Part shown: piece by piece, positions 32,190-42,114 of the stretch
How the letters are laid out: every line of letters starts with the position of its first letter
How positions within the stretch are numbered: the stretch's first letter is position 1
Assembly: GCF_011927765.1 (NCBI RefSeq)
Contig: NZ_JAATJG010000019.1
Location: forward strand, 1-45,096
Origin: Wenyingzhuangia aestuarii
GTDB taxonomy: Bacteria > Bacteroidota > Bacteroidia > Flavobacteriales > Flavobacteriaceae
Direction: 5' to 3'
Length of the DNA stretch: 45,096 nt
The notes under the pieces: model-generated
The model's input: the letters and a program-made list of their open reading frames with translations, nothing else
Told to the model about the DNA's origin: nothing
Database searches by the model: none
Program-made: the position numbers and the translations under genes

Positions 32190-34590
32190 GGTAATCTTCT
32201 AGTGACTGAATAAAATGATCTAAAGTAGTTTCAAAAGCTGTAAAAAGGGGAAGATCTATAATTTCGGTAGTTTCAAACATTTCTAAAAAAGGAAGTACCG
32301 CTTGTACTTCTAACTGTTTAAACATACTCATCATTTTATGGCTGGTATAATTTACAGCAGCCACATCTTTTTCTTCTTTGGCTTTTTGTAGCAATAATTT
32401 ATTCTGCTTGGTATCTTCTAAAAAAACAGTCAAGTTCTTTTTAATGGCAGCTACATCATTATTTAAAAAGATGCTTAAAGTATTAATATCAAAACCTTCT
32501 GGAGTTTTTAATGCTTTATGTGCTGTTGTTTGAACAACTAATTTAGCTTTAAAATATTGTTGCAATACATGTTCTAACTTATCCGTTCCAAAAGGTTTCA
32601 TCAACACTTCTGAAAAACCACTTTCCAAATAATCTTTTACAGACAAATTGGATCTACCGGTCATGGCTACAATAGGTTGCTTTTTATAAGCACTTTGTTG
32701 TTTCAGAAGCTCCATAAAATGAATCCCGTTCATTTTTGGCAATTGAATGTCTGTTAACACTAAATCAAAACTAAGGGTCGCTATTGCATCCAATGCTTTT
32801 TGGGCATTCTCAAAAATATGCGATGTGATTCCGTATTGCTGTAACAAATCGTTTAATAGTTGTCGCATAGAAACATCATCTTCTACCACCAAAACCGTAA
32901 TATCAAAACTCATTTGTGGTTTTACTTCTTTAGATTTGCTTAACACTTCATCAGACAAAGTAACAGGAACCGATAATGTAAACGTGCTTCCTTGCCCTAC
33001 TTTGCTTTCTAAAGTTAAATCTCCTCCTAACAATTCAGACAATTTTTTAGAAATGGTTAAGCCCAAACCAAATCCGTTTTGTTTGTTGGTTTTAGAATTT
33101 TCTCCTTGTCTAAAAGCTTTAAAAATATTTTTTTGCTGTTGCTCATCAATCCCTATTCCGGTATCTGTTACAGAAAGATGTAATGTATTCTTCTCTAAAG
33201 AACTTGTAATGGTCACAGTTCCCTCATCGGTAAACTTATAAGCATTGATGACCAAATTGTACAAAATTTGTTTGATTCTAAAAGGATCACTAATCACCAA
33301 GTGTTCTATATTGTCATCAAAAACAATGTTGAATTTTATGGATTTTTGTGCCACCAAACTTTCGGCATGTTTGACAATCTCCTTGAGTAAATTTTCCAAA
33401 TCAAAAGGGACAGAGGTTATAGAAATATTATTGTTTTCTAAGTTGGAAAATTCTAACAAATCATTCACCAATTGCTCCATATAAGTAGATGCACTTTGGA
33501 TGTGTTCTATATAATTAGAATCTTTTACACTGCTCATTGATTTTTGCAACAACTCACTATAGCCCGTAATGGTATTTAAGGGAGTTCGTAAATCGTGACT
33601 CACCATAGAAATAATTTGTTCCCTACTTTTTAACAGAGAAGAACTCACCTCATTGGCTTCTTCTAGTTTTTTGCGATAGCGTTGTCCTTTCCAAAAATCA
33701 TATAAAAAAATGACCGAGAAAATAACAATGATGACAAAACTGGTTGCGGCTGCAAACAGAATAATATTCTTACTTCTTTCTAATGATTTTTCTCTTTGTA
33801 TGTTAATGGTTTTGGTATGTTGAATAATATCTCGTTCCAAAGCATTTAACAATTCACGCAATTTTCTAGAAATCAACACATCGTTTTCTACCAATTCACG
33901 CTCTTTTCTTTCTAAAGTTCTTCGCTGGTATTCAATTTCTTTTTGAGCATCGATTAATTTGCTTTTAGAAATGGTTAACAAAGAATCTATTTGATTCTGA
34001 GTCATATTGCTATCAGCATTTTTGGGATTCAATCCATTTAAAACTCGAACATAATCTTCTATTTCTTCAGGAGTTTTTTTACTTAAAGGTTTGATTCCCC
34101 TAGAAAAATCGGCAATAAACATTTTTCCTAAAAGAGAGTCTACAGTACTTAATTTTTTAAGGGCGGTATGAATGGAGGCATCCGAATTATCGTTCTTTTT
34201 CAATCTGTTTAAACCAACAATGTTTTTTAGTTTATGATCTATCAGCAGCTTAATGCTATCTAAAATAGTTTCCTGAAAATCATTATCTACAATAAAGTTT
34301 AAAGAATCTATTTTTAAGAGCAACTGCTCATTTTCTAAAGCGTATTGTTTTAGTTTTTTAGTAGAATTTAATTGAAGTGCTGCTCTTGATAAACTTTCGT
34401 TTTCATAAATACTAGCGATTAAACTTCCTACTTTTACAATTTTACTTCTGTCAGAAATATCTTGTTTTTGGATTAGGGTAAAGGTCTTAATTTCAGAAAT
34501 CACCAAAACACCTGCAATGGTTGCTAAAATTCCAAGAATAATATAACCTGTTACTACTTTAAACGTAATTCTATGTTTGGGTGATTGCAT
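32182..34590 (-). CDS. Hybrid sensor histidine kinase with REC and HPt domains
   Basis: The protein has 802 residues. TM1 is at about 12-31, followed by an extracytoplasmic helical region with coiled-coil character (about 215-270) and TM2 at about 272-297. HisKA reads SMVSHDLRTPLNTI with His332. HATPase_c has NLVINAYKF, DTGIGI and GFGLGLTISK. The REC domain has DLVLTDIQLPKMNG with Asp614. The C-terminal HPt reads VNYTSHKMMSMFKQLE with His751. This is a complete phosphorelay (His-Asp-His) on one chain, able to pass phosphate to a separate regulator. The adjacent NtrC-type gene overlaps it tail to tail and is a plausible target. The signal is unknown. Confidence 0.92.
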   Translation of the reverse strand: MQSPKHRITFKVVTGYIILGILATIAGVLVISEIKTFTLIQKQDISDRSKIVKVGSLIASIYENESLSRAALQLNSTKKLKQYALENEQLLLKIDSLNFIVDNDFQETILDSIKLLIDHKLKNIVGLNRLKKNDNSDASIHTALKKLSTVDSLLGKMFIADFSRGIKPLSKKTPEEIEDYVRVLNGLNPKNADSNMTQNQIDSLLTISKSKLIDAQKEIEYQRRTLERKERELVENDVLISRKLRELLNALERDIIQHTKTINIQREKSLERSKNIILFAAATSFVIIVIFSVIFLYDFWKGQRYRKKLEEANEVSSSLLKSREQIISMVSHDLRTPLNTITGYSELLQKSMSSVKDSNYIEHIQSASTYMEQLVNDLLEFSNLENNNISITSVPFDLENLLKEIVKHAESLVAQKSIKFNIVFDDNIEHLVISDPFRIKQILYNLVINAYKFTDEGTVTITSSLEKNTLHLSVTDTGIGIDEQQQKNIFKAFRQGENSKTNKQNGFGLGLTISKKLSELLGGDLTLESKVGQGSTFTLSVPVTLSDEVLSKSKEVKPQMSFDITVLVVEDDVSMRQLLNDLLQQYGITSHIFENAQKALDAIATLSFDLVLTDIQLPKMNGIHFMELLKQQSAYKKQPIVAMTGRSNLSVKDYLESGFSEVLMKPFGTDKLEHVLQQYFKAKLVVQTTAHKALKTPEGFDINTLSIFLNNDVAAIKKNLTVFLEDTKQNKLLLQKAKEEKDVAAVNYTSHKMMSMFKQLEVQAVLPFLEMFETTEIIDLPLFTAFETTLDHFIQSLEDYLS

Positions 34591-34657
34591 ACAGAAATTA
34601 GAAAATTTAAGTTATAAATATAAGCACTTCCTTCCTCCTAACGAAACCAACAGCCGC

Positions 34658-37600
34658 TTATTGCACCAATTTTAACTCGCTAATTCCCTCTCCTTTTTTG
34701 TGAATCTGAATTTGAGTACTAATGCGTTCTTTTAAACTTTCTACATGAGAAATTACCCCAATCATTTTCCCTTGAGATTGTAAATTTTCTAAGGTACTTA
34801 CTACGGTTTCTAGCGTATTTCCATCCAAAGTTCCAAAACCTTCATCTATAAAAAGAGATTCTATTTTTACATTGTTACTCGCTAAGTCAGACAAACCTAA
34901 AGCCAAAGCCAAACTGATTAAGAATTTTTCTCCACCGCTAGAGGTATCTACATAACGAGTTTGATCGGCTTGGTAGTGATCCATTAATTTAAAACTCAAC
35001 TCCTCCCCTTTAGCATAACTAGGCTCTAGTTGTAAAGAGTAACGCTTGTTTAATTTAAAGAGATGAATATTGGCTAAATCTATCAAACTCTTTAACGTTA
35101 AACGCTGTACATAAATATTAAAAGCATCTTTAGATCCTCCTAACACTTTTAATAAATTGGTCCATTTAGCCACTTCTTTTTCTTGTTGACTAATTTTTTG
35201 TACCACCTCTTTGTTTTGAGATTTTAGCAAATCGTTGGTTGCAAATTGTTGTTGTAATTTTCCTTTTTCTTCTGCTAAATTTCTTTTTACTTGTGAGCTA
35301 TTCTTTAGTTGTAAAGCAACTTCTTCTTGAGTCAATTCAAAATCCTTCTCCTTTTCTAATCTTATTTTTTCTTTTTGATTGTTTTCTAACCAAGCCTTTA
35401 ACGCTAATTTTCGCTCATGAATCTTTTTCTCCATCTCCTTAAAGCTCACTCGTTCATCATCTTGCAACAACGCTTTTTGAACGTCTTCTATAGAACTAAA
35501 AACAGCCTTTTCTAATTTAATTTCAAGGTTCGCATTTAGTTCTTTTAAACTTTGCTCTAGCTCTTGTATCTGCTTTTCCAATCCAGCAATTTTAGTAGAA
35601 AGCGAAATTTGTTTTTCTTTTAATTCCGTTTCCGTTTTTAGAGCAGCTTCGTAATTTTTAGTGGCCAAAGATCTTTTCTCTTCTAAAAGACTTCTTTGTT
35701 TTACAACGGTTAGGTCTTTGGGTAAAATGGCAACTCGCACTATCTCTTGCTGCTTGTAAGTCTTCTTTAGTTCATCTAACTCTTTTTGATTGTTTTGAAA
35801 CTGTTGCTGATAAAGTTCTAAATTCTTTTGAGCATTTTCTAAAGTTGTCTCTAAAAGTCCTTGCTTTTCTTTTAAAGCTTGTAGTTTATTTTTATTCGTG
35901 TTGTATTGCTGAACTTGTTGCTTTAATTGTTGTAAAAACTCTTTAAAAGTAGTCTCTTTAGGCAAACTCAACTTTTTTGCAGCCAAGGCGGTTTCTAATT
36001 GATGAGTAGCTAAGGCGATCTGATTTTTAATTTTTTCTATGGATTTTTCAACATCACTTAGTGTCTCTTTTTTATTGATTTCAGCCGTTTTACACTCGGC
36101 TAATTTTGTTTTAAAATCGTTTACATGAACCAATAGATTTTTAACAAGTTCACTTAGCTTATTTTTCTCCTCAACTTGATCTTGTACTTTCTTTATTTTT
36201 AGATGTAAAGACGTTAATAAATCCTCTAGATCTTTTAAAGCTCCTGCTATTTTTTCTTGTTCGGTAAACGCTAAAGAAATACCTAAATGATCTTTAGTAG
36301 CCAGCAATTCTTTCACCTCTTTTTCTATAGTCTCTAACTGAGTAGTGTAATGAGCTACCAACGGTTTTTTAGCTACTAAAGCGGTTCTAGTTTCCGTTAA
36401 GGTTTCAGTACAAATTTTTAATTTTTCTTTACGGATTTCTACTTCCTTTTCCGCTGTAGAAAGAGTTTTATCTTTATACGTTTCTACAAAAGGATGTTCC
36501 AAAGAACCACACACTTTGCAAGGTTCTCCGGCAACCAAAGCTTCTCTTTCTTTGGATAAATTAATAATTAAAGCTTCTTGTTTGTAAATTGTTTCCGCAT
36601 CTGCAAAGCTTTGTTTTGCGATGGTTTCTTCTTTTTTTAACTGTACAAGCGTTTGGTCTAAGACTTTAATTTCTTTTTCTAAAGCAAGGTGTTTTTCTTT
36701 TAAAACCTGTTCCTCTTTTTTAATTTTAACAAATCTATCAGCCGTGTTTTTAAACTCTTTTAAACTTGTTAGTTTTTTAAATTCAAGCTCCTTGTAGTTT
36801 AAAAGTTCGTTCAAATGGTTAGAGGATAATTCCTTTTCTAAAATCTCTAAAGCGTTCTTTTTTGCTTGATAATCCTCTTGAACAAGCAATTCTTTTTTAC
36901 CTAATTCCTCTTTGGTTGCTGTAATAACTTGTAGGTCATTTTTGAGTTTCTTTTGAGATCTCATCAATTCCTCAAACTGCTCTTTATCTTTACTTAATTC
37001 AGCCTCCAACCCATTCCATTCCGTTAAACTTTCTTCAATGGTTGGAAGATTTTTATGTTGGTTGATCTGTTCCTCTAAAGGAAGTAACTCCACTTTAATT
37101 TTAGAAAGTTCTCCCTCTTTATCTTTAACGAAGGTTTTTAATTTTTCTAATTCAGTAAGGGTGTTTTTTTGCTCACTATTCACCTTTTTACCACGAATTG
37201 TGATGGCTTGCAGTTCGGTATCTAAGGCAGTGATGGTAGAAAATTGAGGCTCCCATTTTTTATACGTAGCATCCGCTTCTTCTTTGGCTAATTTTTGAGC
37301 AACAACAAGTTCACTTTGTTTGCTAAGTTGCTGGTTTACTAGCGTTAATTCACGAGTATTGGTAATCCTTTCTCCTTTTTGAAGTAATAAGGATTGTTCC
37401 TCTTTTTTTAAACTATTCAACAATTCTTTAAACGGCAAAGCTTGTTCATCTTGCGCTAACAAATTCATGTTTGGCTGATGACCATCTACCCATTTTTCTA
37501 AAGCTATTTTTTTGATAAGCAAATCACTTTCTTCAGCTTCTAATTTTTTATAATTTGTATACCAAGTCTCTATTTTTTGATAAGAATTTTCTTCGATTTC

Positions 37601-38317
37601 TATTGTTTTTAATTTTTTATCAATACTAGTTAACTCTTGCTCTTTTTGAGTTAGTTCTTCTGTCGATAATAAATTTTTAGTATCAACCGTTAGCTTTAAA
37701 TCCTCTAAACATCTTGTTTCTTCAGATTTTCTACGCTGTATGGTTTCTCCAATACGTTTGTAAATTACTTCTCCTGTAATTTGCTCTAACAATTTAGCTT
37801 TGTCGGGTCCTTTGGCGGATAAAAAGGCTGCAAATTCACCTTGAGCTAACAATACAGAACGTAAAAACTGATCGTAATTTAACGAAGTCACCAATTCTAC
37901 TTGCTCTTTAACTTCACGTTTTTTTTCTCCTAAAATTTTACCTGTCGTTAAATTCTTAAAACTTACTTTTTCCTCTGGAGTGGTTCTTTTTTTTCCTGTT
38001 TTGGTCACCAAACTCATTCCCCAATAAGCTTCATAAACATCGGTTCCATTTTGAAATTCCACACTAGAAAAAGCACTGTTAGCACCGTAACTAACTACGT
38101 TTTCTAAACTTCTAGAACCTACACTATTAAAACGAGGTACCTGATTGTATAATGCAATTGTAATGGCATCTAACAAAGTAGTTTTTCCTGCTCCGGTAAC
38201 TCCGGTAATGGCATACAATCCTACATCTTTAAATACATCAGAAGTAAAATCTACTTGAATAGCTTGTTCTGATTTTAGGGAATTTATGTTGTGAAGAGTG
38301 ATTTTTAAAATTTTCAT
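34658..38317 (-). CDS. sbcC: Nuclease SbcCD subunit C (SMC-like ATPase)
   Basis: The protein has 1219 residues from MKILKITLHNINSL; a start three codons upstream is less typical. The N-terminal ATPase half has Walker A GVTGAGKTTLLDAI and Q-loop RSVLLAQGEFAAFLSAKG. Very long coiled coils surround a zinc hook, GEPCKVCGSLEHP, at the apex. The C-terminal half has signature TSSGGEKFLISLALALG and Walker B LFIDEGFGTLDG. With SbcD it forms a Mre11-Rad50-type ATP-dependent nuclease that cuts hairpins and processes protein-blocked DNA ends. It lies 58 bases downstream of sbcD on the same strand. Confidence 0.95.
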   Translation of the reverse strand: MKILKITLHNINSLKSEQAIQVDFTSDVFKDVGLYAITGVTGAGKTTLLDAITIALYNQVPRFNSVGSRSLENVVSYGANSAFSSVEFQNGTDVYEAYWGMSLVTKTGKKRTTPEEKVSFKNLTTGKILGEKKREVKEQVELVTSLNYDQFLRSVLLAQGEFAAFLSAKGPDKAKLLEQITGEVIYKRIGETIQRRKSEETRCLEDLKLTVDTKNLLSTEELTQKEQELTSIDKKLKTIEIEENSYQKIETWYTNYKKLEAEESDLLIKKIALEKWVDGHQPNMNLLAQDEQALPFKELLNSLKKEEQSLLLQKGERITNTRELTLVNQQLSKQSELVVAQKLAKEEADATYKKWEPQFSTITALDTELQAITIRGKKVNSEQKNTLTELEKLKTFVKDKEGELSKIKVELLPLEEQINQHKNLPTIEESLTEWNGLEAELSKDKEQFEELMRSQKKLKNDLQVITATKEELGKKELLVQEDYQAKKNALEILEKELSSNHLNELLNYKELEFKKLTSLKEFKNTADRFVKIKKEEQVLKEKHLALEKEIKVLDQTLVQLKKEETIAKQSFADAETIYKQEALIINLSKEREALVAGEPCKVCGSLEHPFVETYKDKTLSTAEKEVEIRKEKLKICTETLTETRTALVAKKPLVAHYTTQLETIEKEVKELLATKDHLGISLAFTEQEKIAGALKDLEDLLTSLHLKIKKVQDQVEEKNKLSELVKNLLVHVNDFKTKLAECKTAEINKKETLSDVEKSIEKIKNQIALATHQLETALAAKKLSLPKETTFKEFLQQLKQQVQQYNTNKNKLQALKEKQGLLETTLENAQKNLELYQQQFQNNQKELDELKKTYKQQEIVRVAILPKDLTVVKQRSLLEEKRSLATKNYEAALKTETELKEKQISLSTKIAGLEKQIQELEQSLKELNANLEIKLEKAVFSSIEDVQKALLQDDERVSFKEMEKKIHERKLALKAWLENNQKEKIRLEKEKDFELTQEEVALQLKNSSQVKRNLAEEKGKLQQQFATNDLLKSQNKEVVQKISQQEKEVAKWTNLLKVLGGSKDAFNIYVQRLTLKSLIDLANIHLFKLNKRYSLQLEPSYAKGEELSFKLMDHYQADQTRYVDTSSGGEKFLISLALALGLSDLASNNVKIESLFIDEGFGTLDGNTLETVVSTLENLQSQGKMIGVISHVESLKERISTQIQIHKKGEGISELKLVQ

Positions 38318-38375
38318 AAGAAACAAATTGGTAAAACGATGATGTAATTTTTAAGCATTTAAAAGGATAAACAAA

Positions 38376-39590
38376 CTAGGTATTTGTTTCCTGAGCAATG
38401 GATAAAGCCTCTTTAAAAGCTTCTGCAAGTTCTTTGTGCTCTTTTAAATCAATTCCTTGTTCTTCGCACTTTTTCTCAAAAACATCCATGGGTTTTAGGT
38501 TTTTTACGCGCTCTGCATTTTCCATCAAAGTTTCTAAACCTACGGTTTGTCTTTTGTTTTTTAAAGAAACCTTTAAAATTCTAAGCCCTAAATCTTCCGC
38601 TTGTTTCTTTAATTCAGTAGTATCTAAAACTACCGTTGTATCATTATCTAACACAACCTCAATCCAGGGTTCTAAATTGTATTCATTGGTTTGTATATCG
38701 TTTAGCTGAGTTAAACAACTAGGCACATCTCCTTGAACACGAAGTACATTTCTAAATACAGGAAGTGTAGTTTCTTCTATGCTTTGAATCTCTCCATCGG
38801 CAATGGTAAGTCCTATGATTTTTTTATCATAGCCTATTTCCGAAAAACTTAAAATGTTGGGAGAACCCGAATAACGAATGTGTTCTTTTCCTCCAATCCA
38901 TTGCGGTCTATGCAAATGTCCCAAAGCTACATAATCAAATATTTCTGGAAAATCATCGGCACCAATATGACCTAAATTTCCTACCGAAATATCTTTTTCA
39001 CTATCCGAAATACTTCCGCCAATGGCAAACAAATGTCCCATAGCAATTACAGGTTTTTGATGGGTATTTAGCCTTACACAATGTTCGGCTAGATCTGTAT
39101 AGTGTTTTATTAAGGCCGCTTTATAGCGTTCGTTCATATCCTCAAAACTTTCTCCAGCCACAGCTCTTCTCACATCCTGATCTCTTAAATACGGAACCGC
39201 AGCAATCCAAACAGCCTCGGTAGCCGTTTCTAAGTAAAACAACTCGTCCTTACAGTCTTCGGTTGCTTTTCCTACCACATCAATGTGCAATGCGTTTAGC
39301 AATTGCTTAGGAGCATTTAAAGTACCTGGAGAATCGTGGTTTCCACCTGTAACCACAATATGTTTGCAGCAGGTATTTCTTAATCCTACCAAAAAATCAT
39401 AGTACTGCGTTAAGCTTTGATTGGAAGGCATACCGGTATCAAACACATCGCCAGAAATTAACAATACCTCGTAATTTTCGGAGATGATATGGTTTGTTAA
39501 CCAATCTAAAAACAATTGTTGTTCTTGGTATTGAGATTGTTCGTGCAAACGATGTCCTAAATGCCAATCTGCTGTGTGAAGTATTTTCAT
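38376..39590 (-). CDS. sbcD: Nuclease SbcCD subunit D (Mre11-like exonuclease)
   Basis: The protein has 404 residues from MKILHTADWHLGH; a longer frame adds 16 residues without similarity. The calcineurin-type metallophosphoesterase motifs are complete: TADWHLGH, ISGDVFDTG, VTGGNHDSPG, AMGHLF and ALGHLHRPQ. They bind two Mn2+ ions. It is the nuclease partner of SbcC. Gene order sbcD-sbcC with a 58-base gap is the classical operon. Confidence 0.95.
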   Translation of the reverse strand: MKILHTADWHLGHRLHEQSQYQEQQLFLDWLTNHIISENYEVLLISGDVFDTGMPSNQSLTQYYDFLVGLRNTCCKHIVVTGGNHDSPGTLNAPKQLLNALHIDVVGKATEDCKDELFYLETATEAVWIAAVPYLRDQDVRRAVAGESFEDMNERYKAALIKHYTDLAEHCVRLNTHQKPVIAMGHLFAIGGSISDSEKDISVGNLGHIGADDFPEIFDYVALGHLHRPQWIGGKEHIRYSGSPNILSFSEIGYDKKIIGLTIADGEIQSIEETTLPVFRNVLRVQGDVPSCLTQLNDIQTNEYNLEPWIEVVLDNDTTVVLDTTELKKQAEDLGLRILKVSLKNKRQTVGLETLMENAERVKNLKPMDVFEKKCEEQGIDLKEHKELAEAFKEALSIAQETNT

Positions 39591-39751
39591 AGGTATATTT
39601 TGATCGCAATTCTTGTCTAAAACACAATGGTAAACCATTGTATTTTTTAGAATTTAAAGATACAAAGTACCCACCTACTATTTATAGCGTTTGTCAAGGA
39701 ATTGTAAAAGAACTAGCCTAGTGTGTGAATAGAACACACAAAAGGTATCTT

Positions 39752-40618
39752 TTACTCCATTTCTAGCTTTTCTTTTTTTAACATGGTTTCTGAGTACACC
39801 TTGGTAAATTCTGCCCCAAAAAACAAAATTAAGCTAGAATAAGACACCCATAACAATATTAACACAATGGAACCCGCAGCTCCAAAGGTAGATTCTGGAT
39901 TTAAAGTTCCAAAATAAACTCCTAAGCCAAATTTACCAATATCAAAAAGCAAACTTGTGACAAAGGCACCTAACCAAACATGTTTCCATTTTAAATGAAC
40001 GTCTGGTAAAATTTTAAAAATCATCCCAAATAAAACCGTAATAATTCCAAGAGATACAAAGAAATTTACAAGATGGATAATCCTTAATAAAAAGTCAGAA
40101 AAGTTAGCTTCTATCCAATTACTGATCCCCGATATAATGGTTGTAACAACCATTGATATTAGCAACAAAAAACCAATGATTAAGACCAAACTTAAAGAGA
40201 ACAGTCTGTTTTTTATCATTTTAAAGAAACCAACGGTTTTGTTGTATGGTACTTCCCATATGGTGTTCAATGATTTTTGAAGCGCAATAAACAAACCAGT
40301 AGCACCATAAAGTAAGGTCGCTATCCCAACAATAAATGCAAAAGTTGTTTGATCTTCTACCACTGCATTTTTAATAATTGTTTGAATGCTATCTGCAGAG
40401 TCTTTGCCTAGTACGGATCCAATTTCTAGGAGTATTTTATTCTTAATTTCCGATCTATCATAAAACAAACCTGCTGTTTGTATAATAATGATGAGCAAAG
40501 CGGGAAAAGAAAACAGGGCATAATAACTTACGGCTGCACTTAATTGAAACGGATCGTTGGCTATCCAGTTTTTATAAGTTTTTTTAATTAGGGTACCTGC
40601 TTCTTTAATTTTAATCAT
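39752..40618 (-). CDS. YihY/BrkB-family membrane protein
   Basis: The protein has 288 residues. The N-terminal motif DPFQLSAAVSYYALFSFPAL is diagnostic for the YihY/virulence-factor-BrkB family. Six TM segments follow, with the conserved GATGLFIALQKSLNTIWEVP and a late LLWVSYSSLILFFGAEF. The length is normal. The family was once misassigned as RNase BN; its real function, possibly transport, is not settled. It is followed by the sbcD gene (161-base gap) on the same strand but probably has its own promoter. Confidence 0.9.
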   Translation of the reverse strand: MIKIKEAGTLIKKTYKNWIANDPFQLSAAVSYYALFSFPALLIIIIQTAGLFYDRSEIKNKILLEIGSVLGKDSADSIQTIIKNAVVEDQTTFAFIVGIATLLYGATGLFIALQKSLNTIWEVPYNKTVGFFKMIKNRLFSLSLVLIIGFLLLISMVVTTIISGISNWIEANFSDFLLRIIHLVNFFVSLGIITVLFGMIFKILPDVHLKWKHVWLGAFVTSLLFDIGKFGLGVYFGTLNPESTFGAAGSIVLILLWVSYSSLILFFGAEFTKVYSETMLKKEKLEME

Positions 40619-41027
40619 ATTTAGTTAAGACTTTTTACTTTTATAAAAGTAAAAAACAGAAAATGAAAGTCTTAAAAAAAGCAATTGATCTTCATCAAGC
40701 TATGTTAGTTGATAAAAACTAATGAGATCTTCTAGAAACACTTAAAAATGCAGCTAGAGCCATTTTATAAAAAGTGCTATTGCTTTTAATTTAAGAGCAA
40801 CGTTTCTCTTTACAAAAAGCAACGTTCCTTTTACCTAAGAGTAGCGTTCCTCTTTACAAAAAGCACCGCTACTTTTACTGAAGTGCAACATTGCTTTTTT
40901 TATTCCGCTATATGGAATTTTAAAACAAGATAAAGTTCGTGAACTAAATAAGATGTTTGACGTTAAAACAGATGTCACTTTGATATTATTAAATGCTGTA
41001 CTCTATTCTATGATGAATTTATAAATC
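40619..41027. other. Intergenic region with decayed coding remnants
   Basis: About 410 bases without an intact gene. On the plus strand fragments such as MKVLKKAIDLHQAMLV (from about 40664) end in stops within 20-30 codons. Another open run, ILKQDKVRELNKMFDV, ends at about 41024. These may be decayed pieces of small genes, but no family is recognised. A 44-base tandem repeat occupies the middle, and a strong terminator follows. Confidence 0.4.
40769..40902. repeat. Three degenerate tandem units of 44-45 bases
   Basis: Units start at 40769, 40814 and 40858, each beginning AAAAAG. They share AGCAACGTT-like and CTCTTTAC-like blocks (for example AAAAAGCAACGTTCC, then AGAGTAGCGTTCCTCTTTAC). The first unit is one base longer. 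Identity is moderate, so the repeat is old. Confidence 0.75.
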
Positions 41028-41061
41028 AAAAAAGAGCCATCAAAAATGATGGCTCTTTTTT
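41028..41061. terminator. Strong bidirectional terminator after the T9SS cargo gene
   Basis: AAAAAAGAGCCATCA (41028-41042) pairs perfectly with TGATGGCTCTTTTTT (41047-41061) around a 4-base loop, with A and T runs on the outside. It lies 21 bases beyond the stop of the minus-strand T9SS cargo gene. Confidence 0.9.
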
Positions 41062-41081
41062 AATTATAAAATAATTTTCTT

Positions 41082-42035
41082 TTATTTTTTCACAATTTTA
41101 AGTGTTTTTGAATTGCCATTAGAAAGAACAATCTTTGCTAAATAAACTCCACTCTTTTGTGCTATTAAACTAATCGTTGCATTGTTTTTATCTATTTCTT
41201 GCATATCTACCAAGACTCCTAAGCTATTATAAATATAAACCTGTGCCTCTTTAACATTTTTAATGGTGGTTGTATCATGAAATGGATTTGGGTAAAATGT
41301 CATCAACTCTAAATCATTCTCAATCTTTTCTGATGATAAGGTTGTACTACTTGATAGTTCAAAAGTATCAAAGGCTAATTCCTCATTTGAAGAAGAGCTA
41401 TTCATTTCAATACGAACATTCATGGTTGTTCCTGTACCAGGTACATCAAAGGTAAATTTCTGAAAAGCTTCAGTTAATATTGTACCGTTTCCTGTTCCAT
41501 CTAAGTTCGTATCAATCGCCATTTCTGAACTTACACTTGGACTTTTGGGTGCTGCAGCTCCAATTAATTGCCAACCTGCATTATCTATATTAACGTAAAT
41601 TCTAATATACTCTAAGTTAGGTTCAAAAGAGGGGGTATTTATTGCAGCGAAACTACATGAAACGGTTAATCCCCCATATTCAGAAATATTAATTCCTGCA
41701 AAATGAACACCAGAGCTGTAGGTTTGAGAACCAAATGCACCAGGGTTGGTATTATTAGGATTTTCTAATGATCTGTCGGTATCTTCTCCTGTATAATAGA
41801 ATCCATTTGTATTTGTAAATACAATCGTTGATAATGGTTTTGATGTGAAGTCACAATCTACAGTTGTTATATTACTACCATCAGTTCTAACAAAATAATC
41901 GGCACTCCCATCTGAATACTGACCAAACTCAGAATAAGTTCCTTCACAGATTTCGAAATTTTCTGTAAAGATTAACGTTTGAGAAGTAACATATTGCATT
42001 AGCAATAGCGTAACTAATAAAGTAATTTTTTTCAT
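41082..42035 (-). CDS. Secreted protein with T9SS type A sorting domain
   Basis: The protein has 317 residues. The signal peptide MKKITLLVTLLLMQYVTS precedes a beta-rich passenger of about 215 residues (FTENFEICEGTYSEFG start, LIGAAAPKSPS, MNVRIEMNSSSSNEELAFD). It looks like a jelly-roll or carbohydrate-binding-like module without recognisable catalytic residues. The C-terminal 75 residues are the Por-secretion type A domain: FYPNPFHDTTTI, VYIYNSLGVLVDM, ISLIAQKSGVYLAKI and KTLKIVKK. That predicts export by the type IX system and surface attachment or release. Its promoter region contains one of the two 165-base cassette repeats. Confidence 0.88.
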   Translation of the reverse strand: MKKITLLVTLLLMQYVTSQTLIFTENFEICEGTYSEFGQYSDGSADYFVRTDGSNITTVDCDFTSKPLSTIVFTNTNGFYYTGEDTDRSLENPNNTNPGAFGSQTYSSGVHFAGINISEYGGLTVSCSFAAINTPSFEPNLEYIRIYVNIDNAGWQLIGAAAPKSPSVSSEMAIDTNLDGTGNGTILTEAFQKFTFDVPGTGTTMNVRIEMNSSSSNEELAFDTFELSSSTTLSSEKIENDLELMTFYPNPFHDTTTIKNVKEAQVYIYNSLGVLVDMQEIDKNNATISLIAQKSGVYLAKIVLSNGNSKTLKIVKK

Positions 42036-42114
42036 GTATTTATTTTTAATGATTAAAGGGATTATTTAGATTATGGGTAATACTATTTTTACTCTAGTTA
42101 CTAACAACAGTTTT

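Noticed and set aside
32747..33241. 164-codon plus-strand frame within the hybrid kinase
   Set aside because: It is antisense to the REC and HATPase domains and has no start context or similarity.
39721..39739. GTGTGT/ACACAC hairpin between sbcD and the YihY gene as terminator
   Set aside because: The stem is only six pairs and no T run follows on either strand.
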